64,000 nucleotides of DNA from Paradesertivirga superstes (GCF_037622515.1 NZ_JBBJCN010000001.1:930001-994000); one strand, 5' to 3'. Positions 43,611 through 53,787 are shown, counted from the first letter of the stretch. The notes: a model not told the origin generated them from the letters alone. Numbers and translations: made by a program.

Positions 43611-45683
43611 TCAATCAGGAAGTTCAAACCTTACAGTCTTTTTATCGCCGTTTATAAAGGAAATCTCTGCCCTGTTTTTTTTGGGTGAATACTTTAGTTT
43701 TTTTAATGGAACCAGTTCATCATCACTCCATTTTTCACCTGATTTTTTCCAAAGCATCAACGAAGCATACAGGTTATCCTTTCCCGGAACAAACTTGTCC
43801 GACACATCGATCACAGAACTTTGATCTGATACCGGGTTCAGTCCCTTTGCGTCGACAACTTCCACTCTATCCCATCCCGCTATAGAAACTAAAGCCAGTT
43901 GATAATCTCCATTATCTATAATTTTAACTGTATAGCCTTTAACTTTACGTGTATCCTTTTTAACCGATCCATTTACCGCCGGTAAAGAATAATGGCCCGA
44001 CCGTATTTCGGCAGGTACAGAACTCATGTTTCTGTCTATTCTTAAAATTCCATTCGGAAGAGTTATTTCTGCAAGGTTCAATCTTACACTTGTATCAGAA
44101 GCAAAAACACCATCACGGTAATAAATTCTGTCCTCATACTTTTTGAAGCTGAACATTCGTAATGCTTCCCACTCTGCCTTCGCGGTTTTATAAACATAAG
44201 CCATGGATACCTCGCCGTTTTTGCCATCTGCCTGCCATGGAAATGCACTGTTATAAGATAAACGGGTATAGTTTTCTGTTCCCTGATACACGCCAACTGA
44301 TTTGCTATAGCACCAGGCTCTTATTTCAGAGGCTCCAATGTCTGGATAATCTGTTATAAGAATATTAGATTTTTTGGCAAACTTGTCATAGACCTGACCT
44401 GGTTTAAAATCCTTTTCCCATTTACCCTCGTTTTCAGTAGCGGTCCAAAACGAACTGCTGGCAGGAACCAATAAGCCTAAAAACAATTTACCGAGCCAGA
44501 AGGCACTCCCGCGACAGCTATATGACTGAACGGCCGGTTCGAAAGCACCATAAAAACCCAGAGTTGGTATGCTATCTTTCAAATAATCAGGGTTCTCCAA
44601 AAATTGAAGAATCGTTCCTGAAGCAATTCTGCGCATCCAGCCATAGTTAATGTCCCGATCGTTAGTAAAACCCATCATAGGGAAAGGAACAGCTGCGCCC
44701 ATCCTGTAAGCAATACTGCGTCCCCACATAATCATTTCTCCCTTTCGGGAAAACATATTGGGATAATTATCCTGTAAGTCCTTAAAGTTAGAATCTAGTT
44801 TAGCAGCGTACTGTGGATAATACCTTTTCCCAAAATATTCGGACCAGATTTTACCATACATCTGAAAAGCCCACATACTGTAATAATCGTAATATGGACT
44901 ATCATTATACCAGCCTTGCCCGTCATATTGAGCTAAAGACTTTTCAATCAGTTCTTTTAGCAGTGTCTCATTAACTTTATACCCCTGACTTTTGAAAAAG
45001 CTCAAAATCAAAATATTGAAATACCTCCAATTCATGCCGATAGTAGGCCCGTCACCATAACTAAGCATTGTTTTTGATAGTTTTTGTTTTACAACCAGAG
45101 GAAGCGGTTCCCAGAAAATCTCAGGGGCTGCGAGCAGCGATGCAGCAAGACCGCCGAATTCTACCAGTTTCTGACTTGGCCCTCCCTTCTCAGATCTTGG
45201 TTCAATATATGTATCACTTGCGGGATCCAACATTCTAGCCAATTGATGACGGTAATAATTACCCACATGAATACCGTTTATAACCAAATCGGGATGTTCT
45301 TTGAGCAAAGGACCAGCAATGAACATAGTACGGCAAAGGCCCTCCATTTTTTCGGTCGCGTTCGGTTTTTCATCCTTGGGATAACTTTTTCCTGGCTGCT
45401 TTGGAAATTCCATCGGGTCATCCAGTGTACGTATATAACTGAAAGCACCGCTTAGCAGATACAATCCGGCTTCCTTCCAGTGTTTCCTGGTCATTCCTGT
45501 TAAAGGACTTAACTTAAAGTCCGGCTTATTTATCTGAAAAACTTGCTTGTTACCCATCTGCTTTTTCAAAGCAGAAACACTATCAGAGCTAATAATTTGT
45601 GCATTAGCCGAACAGAAAAACAACACTGAAGTAAGCTGTAGAAATGCTTTAAAAGTTAACCTGATATTTATTTTGGTGAACAT
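43611..45683 (-). CDS. DUF2264 protein, putative glycoside hydrolase of PUL 2
   Basis: A 690-residue exported protein (signal peptide about 1-28, ends SANAQ) with an N-terminal alpha/alpha-barrel-type DUF2264 domain (PF10022): TRKHWKEAGLYLLSGAF, YGDGPTIGMNWRYFNI, the tyrosine-rich YNDSPYYDYYSMWAFQMYG and WGRSIAYRMG. A C-terminal beta-sandwich follows from about 480. From memory, some DUF2264 proteins have been placed in a beta-glucuronidase family (GH154); I could not verify that this one belongs there. It is the last gene of PUL 2, separated from the previous one by two terminator-like hairpins, so it may have its own promoter. Confidence 0.75.
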   Translation of the reverse strand: MFTKINIRLTFKAFLQLTSVLFFCSANAQIISSDSVSALKKQMGNKQVFQINKPDFKLSPLTGMTRKHWKEAGLYLLSGAFSYIRTLDDPMEFPKQPGKSYPKDEKPNATEKMEGLCRTMFIAGPLLKEHPDLVINGIHVGNYYRHQLARMLDPASDTYIEPRSEKGGPSQKLVEFGGLAASLLAAPEIFWEPLPLVVKQKLSKTMLSYGDGPTIGMNWRYFNILILSFFKSQGYKVNETLLKELIEKSLAQYDGQGWYNDSPYYDYYSMWAFQMYGKIWSEYFGKRYYPQYAAKLDSNFKDLQDNYPNMFSRKGEMIMWGRSIAYRMGAAVPFPMMGFTNDRDINYGWMRRIASGTILQFLENPDYLKDSIPTLGFYGAFEPAVQSYSCRGSAFWLGKLFLGLLVPASSSFWTATENEGKWEKDFKPGQVYDKFAKKSNILITDYPDIGASEIRAWCYSKSVGVYQGTENYTRLSYNSAFPWQADGKNGEVSMAYVYKTAKAEWEALRMFSFKKYEDRIYYRDGVFASDTSVRLNLAEITLPNGILRIDRNMSSVPAEIRSGHYSLPAVNGSVKKDTRKVKGYTVKIIDNGDYQLALVSIAGWDRVEVVDAKGLNPVSDQSSVIDVSDKFVPGKDNLYASLMLWKKSGEKWSDDELVPLKKLKYSPKKNRAEISFINGDKKTVRFELPD

Positions 45684-45780
45684 ACACAGTCTATAATTTT
45701 TTCAAAAGATTTGTAAGGAGTCTCTGCAAAGGACGACAATCTGCATTAACGAAGATAGCTTTTGCAGAATTGAAGAAATA

Positions 45781-45806
45781 AAAAAAGAGCACCGCTGCTC
45801 TTTTTT
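45781..45806. terminator. Bidirectional terminator upstream of the DUF2264 gene
   Basis: AAAAAAGAGCA (45781-45791) pairs perfectly with TGCTCTTTTTT (45796-45806) around CCGC. It lies 98 bases upstream of the DUF2264 start and would block read-through from the susCD unit. Confidence 0.75.
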
Positions 45807-45884
45807 GATAACCTATACAAGAAGAGGCTATCGCTTTCCTGAAAATCAAGTAAGTTCCGGTTAATTCTTTATTTTCCTGACTGA

Positions 45885-45921
45885 AGAAAAAGCCCGGTTT
45901 TACAATTAAGTAAAGCCGGGC
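45885..45921 (-). terminator. Terminator of the PUL 2 susCD-DUF4957 unit
   Basis: On the minus strand GCCCGGCTTTAC (45921-45910) pairs with GTAAAACCGGGC (45903-45892) with one G-T wobble and is followed by TTTTTC. It lies 74 bases after the stop of the DUF4957/DUF5123-type gene. Together with the next hairpin it makes a double terminator. Confidence 0.75.
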
Positions 45922-45994
45922 AAATAACACTAAACTGGTGAACCTAATCTTCAGGTTAGAGTTTATGGGAAATTAACTTCCCGCTCACTAAAAA

Positions 45995-48151
45995 TTACCT
46001 CCAACGAGGATCTCCAATTCCATTGGTATAAATTGGATGGTTTAATACTTCAGGAGTATTCTTGTACCGCAGACCATTCAGGTTATAAATATGAGCATCA
46101 GTGGCCCAGGCTGCTCCTACCAATTTGCCTTTTGGATAAGGATCGACCATCAGGTTTTCGGGAGCAATCGGGGTTGGTCCGGTTATAACTTTTGTTGCCT
46201 GCAGTCCTCCCACATTCAGGACTCCTCCGTTAAATCCGGCGCCCCTGCTATTATGGCTAAACGGCTGGTTATTAAATATCTCCGCAGATGAATAATAGGT
46301 AATCGCATTGTTCGCCGATTTTGCTGAAGTTGAATAATTATCAGCGATGTCGAAACTTAAACCCGGACGATAAGTCCTGAAGTCCATTCCGCTCAGAAAT
46401 AAAGGTCTGGAGTCTCCGGCAGCTTTAACAGCGATAAAGAGGTTCTTCTTAATCGTGTACTTACTGTTAGCAGGCGGGTTCTGATGTTGTATCAGGAAAC
46501 GTCCATTTGTGATCGCAAATGCATTTAAAAAAGTATTATTCACAATAGTTACATTCCAGACCACACTTGGCGCCCAGGCAAGGTTTGCATTTTCACGCAC
46601 AAGTTGATCATAGCTAATTCCAATGAATGAATTATTTTTAATGACCACATTATTGAAAATATTTGTTTTCTCCGACTTTGCTTCGCCGGTAATCAAACAA
46701 TATCCGCGACCATTAACATCATACATACCATCATCGTGGAACAAACAATTATCGATAATGATATTTTCGATCACCTGACGATTTGTGCCTTGCGTTCTGA
46801 ACCAGGCACGCACCATCCCCTGAAAATTACAATTTCGGGCCTCTAATTTGGAACAAGTGAATGGCATTGACGCCGAGTGCTGGTTAATAAAATAGTTACC
46901 TGTGATTATCTTACCCGGATGTAAGGACTGATTGAAGAAGTTAACCGCATACGGCACCTCGAAGTTAACATCGTCGAAAATGACATCCCCCATAGTAATA
47001 CTTCCGATTTCGCCGGCCTGGGCCGGCCGTCCGAGCTGGAAGTTATAAGCAAGTGAACCATTGTTGGCATCATTATAGCCAAGCCCCATAAAAACAGTTG
47101 GCTTCGTGCCCGGAGTGTTTGTTTTCAAGGTTAAACCTTTAGCTAAAACAACACCGCTGCCTAAATAGTAATTTTTGCCTGCTTCGAGCAGGAATATAGT
47201 TCCTTCGGCCAGGGTATTATCAAATAGAAATTTATTTAATATAGTATCGAGGCGCGACGCATTATGTTGTTTTGCCCAGGTATTTGTCTCGTCAACTATA
47301 TGCTTAATAAGGATGGGTGCACCTATCTGGCCTCTCATACGCACCATACTAGTGTTGTACAAGCGGTCCCAGTAGCGCACAACCTCGCTATTTAACCCAT
47401 TTACAACATATAGGGCATTTGAGCTTAAGCCGGTAACATCAATATATCCTTTTGTCAAGTCTGCAGGAGTGAGAGTGATCGTTTGCGAGGGCAAATCTTT
47501 GTTGACCGAAGCGGGCTGAATTAAGATTTCGTCGATTAAAAATTTGTCATTCTCATATTGAAAGCTGGGGTTAAGAACCGCCGGGTCTTTACTATATACT
47601 TTCAGGTCGAACCACACCCGCATACCAGTTTCTGTTACATTAGAAACCGACACAACATCGGGAATACCTTTTCGCTCTCCCGTTTCAAATTCTGTCCTAT
47701 CATCAGGGTGAGCGCCATCGCCTAGACCATACCACTTCGAATGAAAGGCCTCTCCCAGAGGAGAAAGAGTTTGTATTGCAAAATTATGCTTGGTTGAATA
47801 TTGCAAATCTCTCTTTGTAAGTTTAAGAACATCGGGCCCTACGATGGTGTCCCAAAGAACATCAGTTGGAATGTCCCAGGAACCAGATTGAACTTTCATC
47901 TTAATGCGGTAACCCGAAGCGCCTTTGATGCCGTTCCAAACCAGGTATATGTCATTTGTATTAACAACCTGACTGGAAAGAGGATCTCCAGACTTTCCGG
48001 TATTCGCCTGTGTTCGAAACACAGCCATAAATGCCCTGTTTTCTTCTTCGGCGGTAAGTTCAAGTTCCGGTTTCTTGCAGGCATCGAAAACCATTGCCAC
48101 CAAGCTTGCCAGAACAATGTTCAGTATAAAAAATTTAGTTTTCATATTCAT
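45995..48151 (-). CDS. DUF4957/DUF5123-type surface lipoprotein with beta-helix (PUL 2)
   Basis: About 719 residues. A lipoprotein signal ends VFDAC, followed by fibronectin-like repeats (about 55-260, with TNDIYLVWNGIKGASGYRIKM). A right-handed parallel beta-helix follows (about 320-620), seen as repeated NVVIKNNSFIGIS, NVTIVNNTFLNA and ENIIIDNCLFHDDG units. It resembles Bacteroidota DUF4957/DUF5123 proteins encoded directly after susD in PULs, probably surface glycan-binding proteins. The beta-helix is also the fold of many pectate and alginate lyases, so catalysis is not excluded. Starts are ambiguous: GTG 48163 overlaps the susD stop, ATG 48151 and ATG 48145 are more likely. Confidence 0.72.
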   Translation of the reverse strand: MNMKTKFFILNIVLASLVAMVFDACKKPELELTAEEENRAFMAVFRTQANTGKSGDPLSSQVVNTNDIYLVWNGIKGASGYRIKMKVQSGSWDIPTDVLWDTIVGPDVLKLTKRDLQYSTKHNFAIQTLSPLGEAFHSKWYGLGDGAHPDDRTEFETGERKGIPDVVSVSNVTETGMRVWFDLKVYSKDPAVLNPSFQYENDKFLIDEILIQPASVNKDLPSQTITLTPADLTKGYIDVTGLSSNALYVVNGLNSEVVRYWDRLYNTSMVRMRGQIGAPILIKHIVDETNTWAKQHNASRLDTILNKFLFDNTLAEGTIFLLEAGKNYYLGSGVVLAKGLTLKTNTPGTKPTVFMGLGYNDANNGSLAYNFQLGRPAQAGEIGSITMGDVIFDDVNFEVPYAVNFFNQSLHPGKIITGNYFINQHSASMPFTCSKLEARNCNFQGMVRAWFRTQGTNRQVIENIIIDNCLFHDDGMYDVNGRGYCLITGEAKSEKTNIFNNVVIKNNSFIGISYDQLVRENANLAWAPSVVWNVTIVNNTFLNAFAITNGRFLIQHQNPPANSKYTIKKNLFIAVKAAGDSRPLFLSGMDFRTYRPGLSFDIADNYSTSAKSANNAITYYSSAEIFNNQPFSHNSRGAGFNGGVLNVGGLQATKVITGPTPIAPENLMVDPYPKGKLVGAAWATDAHIYNLNGLRYKNTPEVLNHPIYTNGIGDPRWR

Positions 48152-48162
48152 TTTTTTATGCA

Positions 48163-50091
48163 CTAATTATAGCCATATTGGTTCTTATAAGCACCATTGC
48201 TCAACTGGAGAGCAGAATTAGGTAAGGGCAGGATATAACGCACCGGCGGCAGGTTATTACGATCCAGCGTCTCCCAGTTAGCGGCAGGTCCGCCTTTAAT
48301 AAAGCCGCGGTAGGAATAAAGAATCTGGGCTCTGGGCACAGACGTATCTACGTTATACCAGTCATATAAAGTGGCGGTTAAATAACCCGCGCCTGGATTA
48401 AGTACAGCTTCCCAGGGATTGTAAAATTCAATAATAGGCAATGTGGTGTTCGGATAGATGTCCTTATTAACCGGGTTAGTTTTACGTATGTAGAACTTGT
48501 TAACAGGGAGAGTCTGATATTTGTCGGAACCGGCCATAAAGTCTCCTCCGGCCATTGAAGCTACTATAAGGTACTCCATAAAACTATCGTACACAACTTT
48601 CGAATAAAGGTTCCAGCGAACCAAATCTTTCCAGCGTATATTTTCACCCCCAAATTCCCATTTCCGTTCTTCCACTATAGCATTAAAGAAAGCCCCTTTT
48701 GAGGCAGCCGCCGTGCTGGTATACCCATCAACCTTCAGGGCGTGGTCTGCGGGTAGAAATGCGCGCTTGCGGACGTCTTTGAAAGCCTTAATTGCTTTTG
48801 CGCCATTCGGCCCGGCTACACCTTCCTCCACCTCATTAACGGCTTCCGCAAACATCAATAAGATGTCCGCATATCGCATATACGGGAAATTTATACCGGT
48901 ACTTCCGGCGCTATTGCTTCCTAATGCGTTTGAAGGATCGGCCCATAATTTTGACCACTTATTATTGTACATGCTATAGTCAACAAGTACCTGCGGTTGG
49001 CCAGCAGCATCATAATTCCACATTCCGACTGTATAGTCTTTCCTGAGATCCTTGCGGTCGAAGGAATAATGATAAAATGCATTAAGTCGCATGCCACCGC
49101 CAGAGCCCCCAAAGGGATGGACGGTAACACCTTCAACCGACGCAACGGCCGGCCCGGTATTAAAGCCGACATTGCTGCTCGAACGCTTCAGAAAAGGAAT
49201 CTCAAAAATCGGATCGTCGGCATTGCTTACCACGTAGTTGGATTCATCGATAAATACATTTCTGTAAGATTTATTAAGACTGTGCATACCGGATGAAATA
49301 GCCGAATCGGCATACTGCATGGCAATTTGGTAATAATTTTTATAGTCGGGCATCCGTTTCATCGCGCCTGAGGCGCCTTCAGGATACAGGGCATACCCAC
49401 CGCGGGTTAAAGCCATCCGGGCGATCATGCCATAACAAAATTCCTTAGATACCCGTTCTACACCGTGATCCAGTGCAGCTGCGTATTTCATGCCAGAAGC
49501 AGCCCCTCTCAAATCTTCAATGAGGAAGCTGAGGATTTCATTCCGGTCGGTCATCGGAATCACAAACGATTTTCCAAGTTTCATAGACGACTCTGTATTA
49601 AAAGGAACTTCTCCAAACATCACCACCAAATCGTGGTAGAACATCGCTCTGAGAACTTTCGCCTCACCGAGTTGCTGCGTGAGATCCTTGTCCCCGGTAT
49701 TAAAAACGGGGCTGCTCTGGACTCCATCAATAAAGATATTTGCCCGTTCAATTCCTTCGTATTGCTTATTCCAGAATCTCTGGATGGAGGGAGCATGCTG
49801 GGCGCCATCAAACGCTCTGAAATCCTCTCCGCTGATGTTCGTAAACTCATTGGAGAAGGCTGTAAACTCCACATCACTGTTTAAAGCGAAAGTGCTAAAA
49901 AACGCGTTACCGTAAGTGTCATTGCTCATTAATGAAGCATACACCGAAGTTAATACCCTGTTGATTTCCTCTTTGTTTCCAAACACATATTCGCCTTCGT
50001 ATTTCGAGTCGGAACTTACTTCCAAAAAATTCTTTTTGCAGGAAGCAAGGGAGATTAATATGGTACTGAGAATTATAATATATTTCCTCAT
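48163..50091 (-). CDS. SusD/RagB family surface glycan-binding lipoprotein (PUL 2)
   Basis: A 642-residue SusD-like protein with lipoprotein signal (LISLASC, Cys18-19). The N-terminal SusD domain has EINRVLTSVYASLMSND and WNKQYEGIERANIFIDG; the C-terminal part has the family motif VEERKWEFGGENIRWKDLVRWNLYSK. It is larger than the PUL 1 SusD by about 75 residues. It lies 37 bases after susC. Codons here look richer in G and C than in the first PUL. Confidence 0.94.
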   Translation of the reverse strand: MRKYIIILSTILISLASCKKNFLEVSSDSKYEGEYVFGNKEEINRVLTSVYASLMSNDTYGNAFFSTFALNSDVEFTAFSNEFTNISGEDFRAFDGAQHAPSIQRFWNKQYEGIERANIFIDGVQSSPVFNTGDKDLTQQLGEAKVLRAMFYHDLVVMFGEVPFNTESSMKLGKSFVIPMTDRNEILSFLIEDLRGAASGMKYAAALDHGVERVSKEFCYGMIARMALTRGGYALYPEGASGAMKRMPDYKNYYQIAMQYADSAISSGMHSLNKSYRNVFIDESNYVVSNADDPIFEIPFLKRSSSNVGFNTGPAVASVEGVTVHPFGGSGGGMRLNAFYHYSFDRKDLRKDYTVGMWNYDAAGQPQVLVDYSMYNNKWSKLWADPSNALGSNSAGSTGINFPYMRYADILLMFAEAVNEVEEGVAGPNGAKAIKAFKDVRKRAFLPADHALKVDGYTSTAAASKGAFFNAIVEERKWEFGGENIRWKDLVRWNLYSKVVYDSFMEYLIVASMAGGDFMAGSDKYQTLPVNKFYIRKTNPVNKDIYPNTTLPIIEFYNPWEAVLNPGAGYLTATLYDWYNVDTSVPRAQILYSYRGFIKGGPAANWETLDRNNLPPVRYILPLPNSALQLSNGAYKNQYGYN

Positions 50092-50128
50092 ATCTATCTA
50101 AATTTATACTATTCTGTGAGTGACTGGA

Positions 50129-53100
50129 TTATAAAGTGATATTTAAACCAGCCACAAAATTCCGGCTTCGTGGATAACGGTTATAATCCAGGCCTGGTGT
50201 AAGTCCTGTTTGTACATCAACTTCTGGGTCATACCCCTTATACTTGGTCCATAAAAACAGGTTGTAGCCGCTGAGAAAAACCCGCAGATTTCCCACTTTG
50301 AGGCGGCTCATAACGCTTTGAGGTAATGTGTAGCCCAGGGTAAGGTCTTGTAAACGCAGGAAAGAACCGTCTTCGATAAAATAAGAGTGCGTTACTTTCT
50401 TGCCAATATCTACCGGATTAAAGATCGTAGCATCGGCATTTACTTCCTGGTACTGAGCAACGTAACTCGCCGTGCTCACCATCCGGTCACCGTAGATATC
50501 ATCCGCATATCTCCAGCGGTTATTTCCATTAAATTCCGGAAGGATATTGAAGTAGTTATTAGTATTGTTTTCGAAAGACGACAAAGTATAACGCGACGCG
50601 TTGTTTACATCGAATCCGTACATCCCGAAGAAGTTAGCAGAAATATCGAAATTACGCCAGCCTCCTGCAAGATTTAAACCTCCGCTGAATTTTGGATTGG
50701 TATTCCCTATCACTACACGGTCATTTGAATTGACTACATTAGCCTGACCATCTTCGTTCACAAAGTTCTTGAATTTTGGCCTGCCCGGTTGTGTACCGAA
50801 AAGTGCGTCGTTATTAACTGTACCGGGCTTAGCTACGTAGTTAAGGCCTTGCAGATCGAATTCATCAAATCTGTAAATTCCATCGTACACATAGCCATAG
50901 ATAAGCCCCAGCTGGTCGCCGACTTTTAACATATAGTCACTGTCTGAAGATTGCCAGCGGGTATTAGTCATCCAAAGAGCGTTTTCAGTACCATTAAGCT
51001 TATCAATACGCGTCTTGTTTGATCCGAAGGTTAAGGTAGTAGTCAGGTAAGCGTTCTGCTTTTTAATAATCTGTGCATTAACACTCAGGTCGAATCCGCG
51101 GTTGGTCACCTGGCCGATATTTTGCATTTGTTGTGTATACCCTGAGGTGGTGGGAATATTACTCAGGTAAAGCAAATCCGTTGTAGTATTCCAATATACT
51201 TCGGGTGTTATCGTCAGGCGCTCATCAAACATTCCGATGTCGAAGGCCAGGTTACGGGTTAGCGAAGTTTCCCATTTAATATCAGGATTAGGTATAGTTC
51301 TGCCACCTGTATTCAGATAATATTCGGATCCGGTTTCATTGCTTTCTCCCCATCCCGGCCCCCCGCTTGAACTAATTTCGTACTGATACCGCCACATATC
51401 GTCCGTAATCCGGTTATTTCCTGCTTTACCCATGGCAGCCCGAATCTTAAGTTGTGAAAATAAGTTTTGATCAGCCATAAACGTTTCGTTCGATACCACC
51501 CAGGCGCCGGAAATTGCAGGGAAGTGTCCCCACTGCTTTCCTGGCGCAAACTTGGTCGAGCCATCGGCACGATAGGTAAGCGAAAGCAGGTATTTTCGAT
51601 CAAAATTGTAGTTGGCCTGTGCAAAATACGATGATAATCTTTCAGGCGAAGTTATAAATGTTGAAGATTTCCAGGGAGTTCCGAGATTCAGATTCCGAAT
51701 CGCTCTTTCCGGCTCAACTGCTTTTGGAAAAAAACGAGAGCTATTTGTGCTTGTGAACCGCTTTTTACTATTTAGTTCCTGCCCTACAAGCAAGGTATAA
51801 TTGTGCTTTTCTATCGATGTTATATACTCCAGGGTATTCGTCCAACCATATTCATTTCGCCTTTGGGTTGAAAGTTCGGCTAAAGGCAAGCCGTTGTTAC
51901 CCGCTGCAGTTGAAGTTAGATCGCCCCAAAAACGATCTCCAAAATTATATCCCATAAACTGTGTACCCAGCGTCTTGAAAATCAGCCCCGGCACAATATT
52001 CCATTCAACCGACGCCTGGTTGGTGAAATCATAATTATTCCCTCGCAGATAGTTCTGGTCAATGTCCCCTTTAGGGTTTGTATATACAAAAGAACGTTCA
52101 TCTTCCGGATCAATGTCCTCTGCGGGAAGAAACGAAAATTCCCGGAGACCATTTATTGGCCGGTAACGCAGCACGTCCATGATACCGCCGCCGCCAACAG
52201 CGTCTGCACCGGCGCCGCTGTTCTGACGATAGGTGAACCTCGGATTGATCAGCAATTTCACATTTTTAGAGAGGTCGGCGCTAAATTTTGTATTGACGTT
52301 GGTGCGCTTCAGGCCCGATCCAATAAGAACTCCCTGCTCGTCATGGTGCGTTATACTTGCATTGAACCTCAGGGCTTGCGCACCACCGTTCAGCGTGAGG
52401 TTATACATTTGGCTCAGAGGCGACCCTCCTAAAATCTCATCCTGCCAGTCATTTGCTTCAAATCGCTTATATAAATCAAAATCGAGTGGATTACCAAAGT
52501 TTCCCCGGAATTTCTGACGGTTTGCATTATTACCTACAACTGACTCGTATTGAATTTTTACAAATTCATAGGGATTCATCAAGTCAATTTTACGGGCCAG
52601 GGTCCTCACCTGGGTGTTGTGGTTGAAAGTTACACTTACTTTACCGGACCGGGCGCGTTTCGTGGTTACCACGACAACCCCGTTTCCTCCGCGAGCACCG
52701 TAAATCGCCGTCATCGATGCATCCTTAAGAATGTCGATACTCTGAATATCTGTAGGAGGTATATCATTGATGTTATCAACGGGAAATCCGTCAACGATAA
52801 AAAGAGGAGCGTTACTTTGTGTTACTGAGGTCCCCCCTCGAATACGAATATTCACCTCAGAACCGGGCGTGCCATCCGCAGTAGTTACCTGTACACCAGC
52901 TGCTTTACCTTGCAGAGCCTCAGCTGCCGAAGACACCGGAACACGTGCCAATGTCGTTCCCGACACCGTGGAAACAGAACCGGTAAGTTCACTTCTTTTC
53001 ACAGCGGAGCCATAACCCATACCCACAACGACAACTTCTTCCAAAGCCTTGGAGTCCTCTGCCATTGCAATGCTTACCGGGCCGCTTCCCTTCTCAGAAA

Positions 53101-53344
53101 CAACCTGAGTTACAAAACCTATCATTCTAAACTCCAGTTCGACGGTTCCAGTCTTTGTGGTCAGGAGAGAGAATTTTCCATTTCCATCTGTAACGGTTGT
53201 CACATTGGTTCCCCGAAGCAGGATTGAAACACCTGGCAATGCCTCTCCTTTGCCCTTTTCTATTACCTTACCGGTAATTTGCCTTTCCTGAGCAAACAAG
53301 CTGAGAGAAACCAACAGCAAGATTGGGAGTAGCAGTCTTTTCAT
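50129..53344 (-). CDS. SusC/RagA family TonB-linked outer-membrane transporter (PUL 2)
   Basis: A 1071-residue TonB-dependent transporter. Signal peptide (1-18, ends LFAQ), carboxypeptidase-like domain (about 22-95, GKVIEKGKGEALPGVSI), Plug domain (about 105-225, AAEALQGKAAGVQVTTADGTPGSEVNIRIRGG, LFIVDGFPVDNI, ILKDASMTAIYGARGGNGVVVVTTK) and barrel to the C-terminal aromatic/hydrophobic ending NITL. It pairs with the SusD encoded downstream. Substrate unknown. The upstream region holds the tandem repeat expected to bind the hybrid regulator. Confidence 0.95.
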   Translation of the reverse strand: MKRLLLPILLLVSLSLFAQERQITGKVIEKGKGEALPGVSILLRGTNVTTVTDGNGKFSLLTTKTGTVELEFRMIGFVTQVVSEKGSGPVSIAMAEDSKALEEVVVVGMGYGSAVKRSELTGSVSTVSGTTLARVPVSSAAEALQGKAAGVQVTTADGTPGSEVNIRIRGGTSVTQSNAPLFIVDGFPVDNINDIPPTDIQSIDILKDASMTAIYGARGGNGVVVVTTKRARSGKVSVTFNHNTQVRTLARKIDLMNPYEFVKIQYESVVGNNANRQKFRGNFGNPLDFDLYKRFEANDWQDEILGGSPLSQMYNLTLNGGAQALRFNASITHHDEQGVLIGSGLKRTNVNTKFSADLSKNVKLLINPRFTYRQNSGAGADAVGGGGIMDVLRYRPINGLREFSFLPAEDIDPEDERSFVYTNPKGDIDQNYLRGNNYDFTNQASVEWNIVPGLIFKTLGTQFMGYNFGDRFWGDLTSTAAGNNGLPLAELSTQRRNEYGWTNTLEYITSIEKHNYTLLVGQELNSKKRFTSTNSSRFFPKAVEPERAIRNLNLGTPWKSSTFITSPERLSSYFAQANYNFDRKYLLSLTYRADGSTKFAPGKQWGHFPAISGAWVVSNETFMADQNLFSQLKIRAAMGKAGNNRITDDMWRYQYEISSSGGPGWGESNETGSEYYLNTGGRTIPNPDIKWETSLTRNLAFDIGMFDERLTITPEVYWNTTTDLLYLSNIPTTSGYTQQMQNIGQVTNRGFDLSVNAQIIKKQNAYLTTTLTFGSNKTRIDKLNGTENALWMTNTRWQSSDSDYMLKVGDQLGLIYGYVYDGIYRFDEFDLQGLNYVAKPGTVNNDALFGTQPGRPKFKNFVNEDGQANVVNSNDRVVIGNTNPKFSGGLNLAGGWRNFDISANFFGMYGFDVNNASRYTLSSFENNTNNYFNILPEFNGNNRWRYADDIYGDRMVSTASYVAQYQEVNADATIFNPVDIGKKVTHSYFIEDGSFLRLQDLTLGYTLPQSVMSRLKVGNLRVFLSGYNLFLWTKYKGYDPEVDVQTGLTPGLDYNRYPRSRNFVAGLNITL

Positions 53345-53674
53345 AATGCAAGTAATTTTAATTTGTAATTATTAGTTTGTTAATTGTTGGTTGTTTATAA
53401 CGCTTCATAAATGAGTGCAGGGTAGATTACCGGCACGAATGAACAATTGAGTTACAAAAGGGGGTAAGTAAAATATTTACATAAGCATTCTTTTTGTTGT
53501 TAGGATTTATAAATAATTATTTGGTTGTATACTAAAAATGCGAACGTTGGCACCACCGACGATTGAATACTTACTCTACGATAATTTTGGGTTTGCTAAA
53601 AATTGGTTATTGGTTAGAGATTTAAACCGAAGTCTTAATCTTAACACAAACTTAATCAAGAACGGAAATCAGAA
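53345..53674 (-). promoter_or_regulatory. Long leader and promoter region of PUL 2 susC
   Basis: TAAGTTTG (minus strand, 53654-53647) is an exact -7 match just downstream of the tandem repeat. If used, the susC leader is about 300 bases, long enough for RNA-level control; no obvious strong hairpin was seen in it. Confidence 0.45.
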
Positions 53675-53715
53675 GGTTCAAATTCTAATAAAAAAGGTCT
53701 AAATTCTGATAAAAA
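53675..53715 (-). promoter_or_regulatory. Tandem 20-nt direct repeat, probable regulator operator
   Basis: In susC sense, TTTTTATCAGAATTTAGACC (53715-53696) is followed by TTTTTATTAGAATTTGAACC (53694-53675). The units match at 17 of 20 positions and repeat every 21 bases, two helical turns. They end just upstream of the expected -33 position for the TAAGTTTG box. This is the geometry of AraC-family half-sites at activated promoters, and the regulator gene next to it has an AraC domain. Confidence 0.65.
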
Positions 53716-53787
53716 CTACCAAAAAACCGCTCATATCCTTGTAAAAAAATATCCGGTCATAAAATGAAAAAACAGGACTGACAACTA

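Noticed and set aside
45084..45455. 123-codon plus-strand frame inside the DUF2264 gene
   Set aside because: Antisense shadow of a gene with clear homology; no start signals.
49465..49884. 139-codon plus-strand frame inside the PUL 2 susD gene
   Set aside because: Antisense shadow; residues are the reverse reading of a conserved SusD region.
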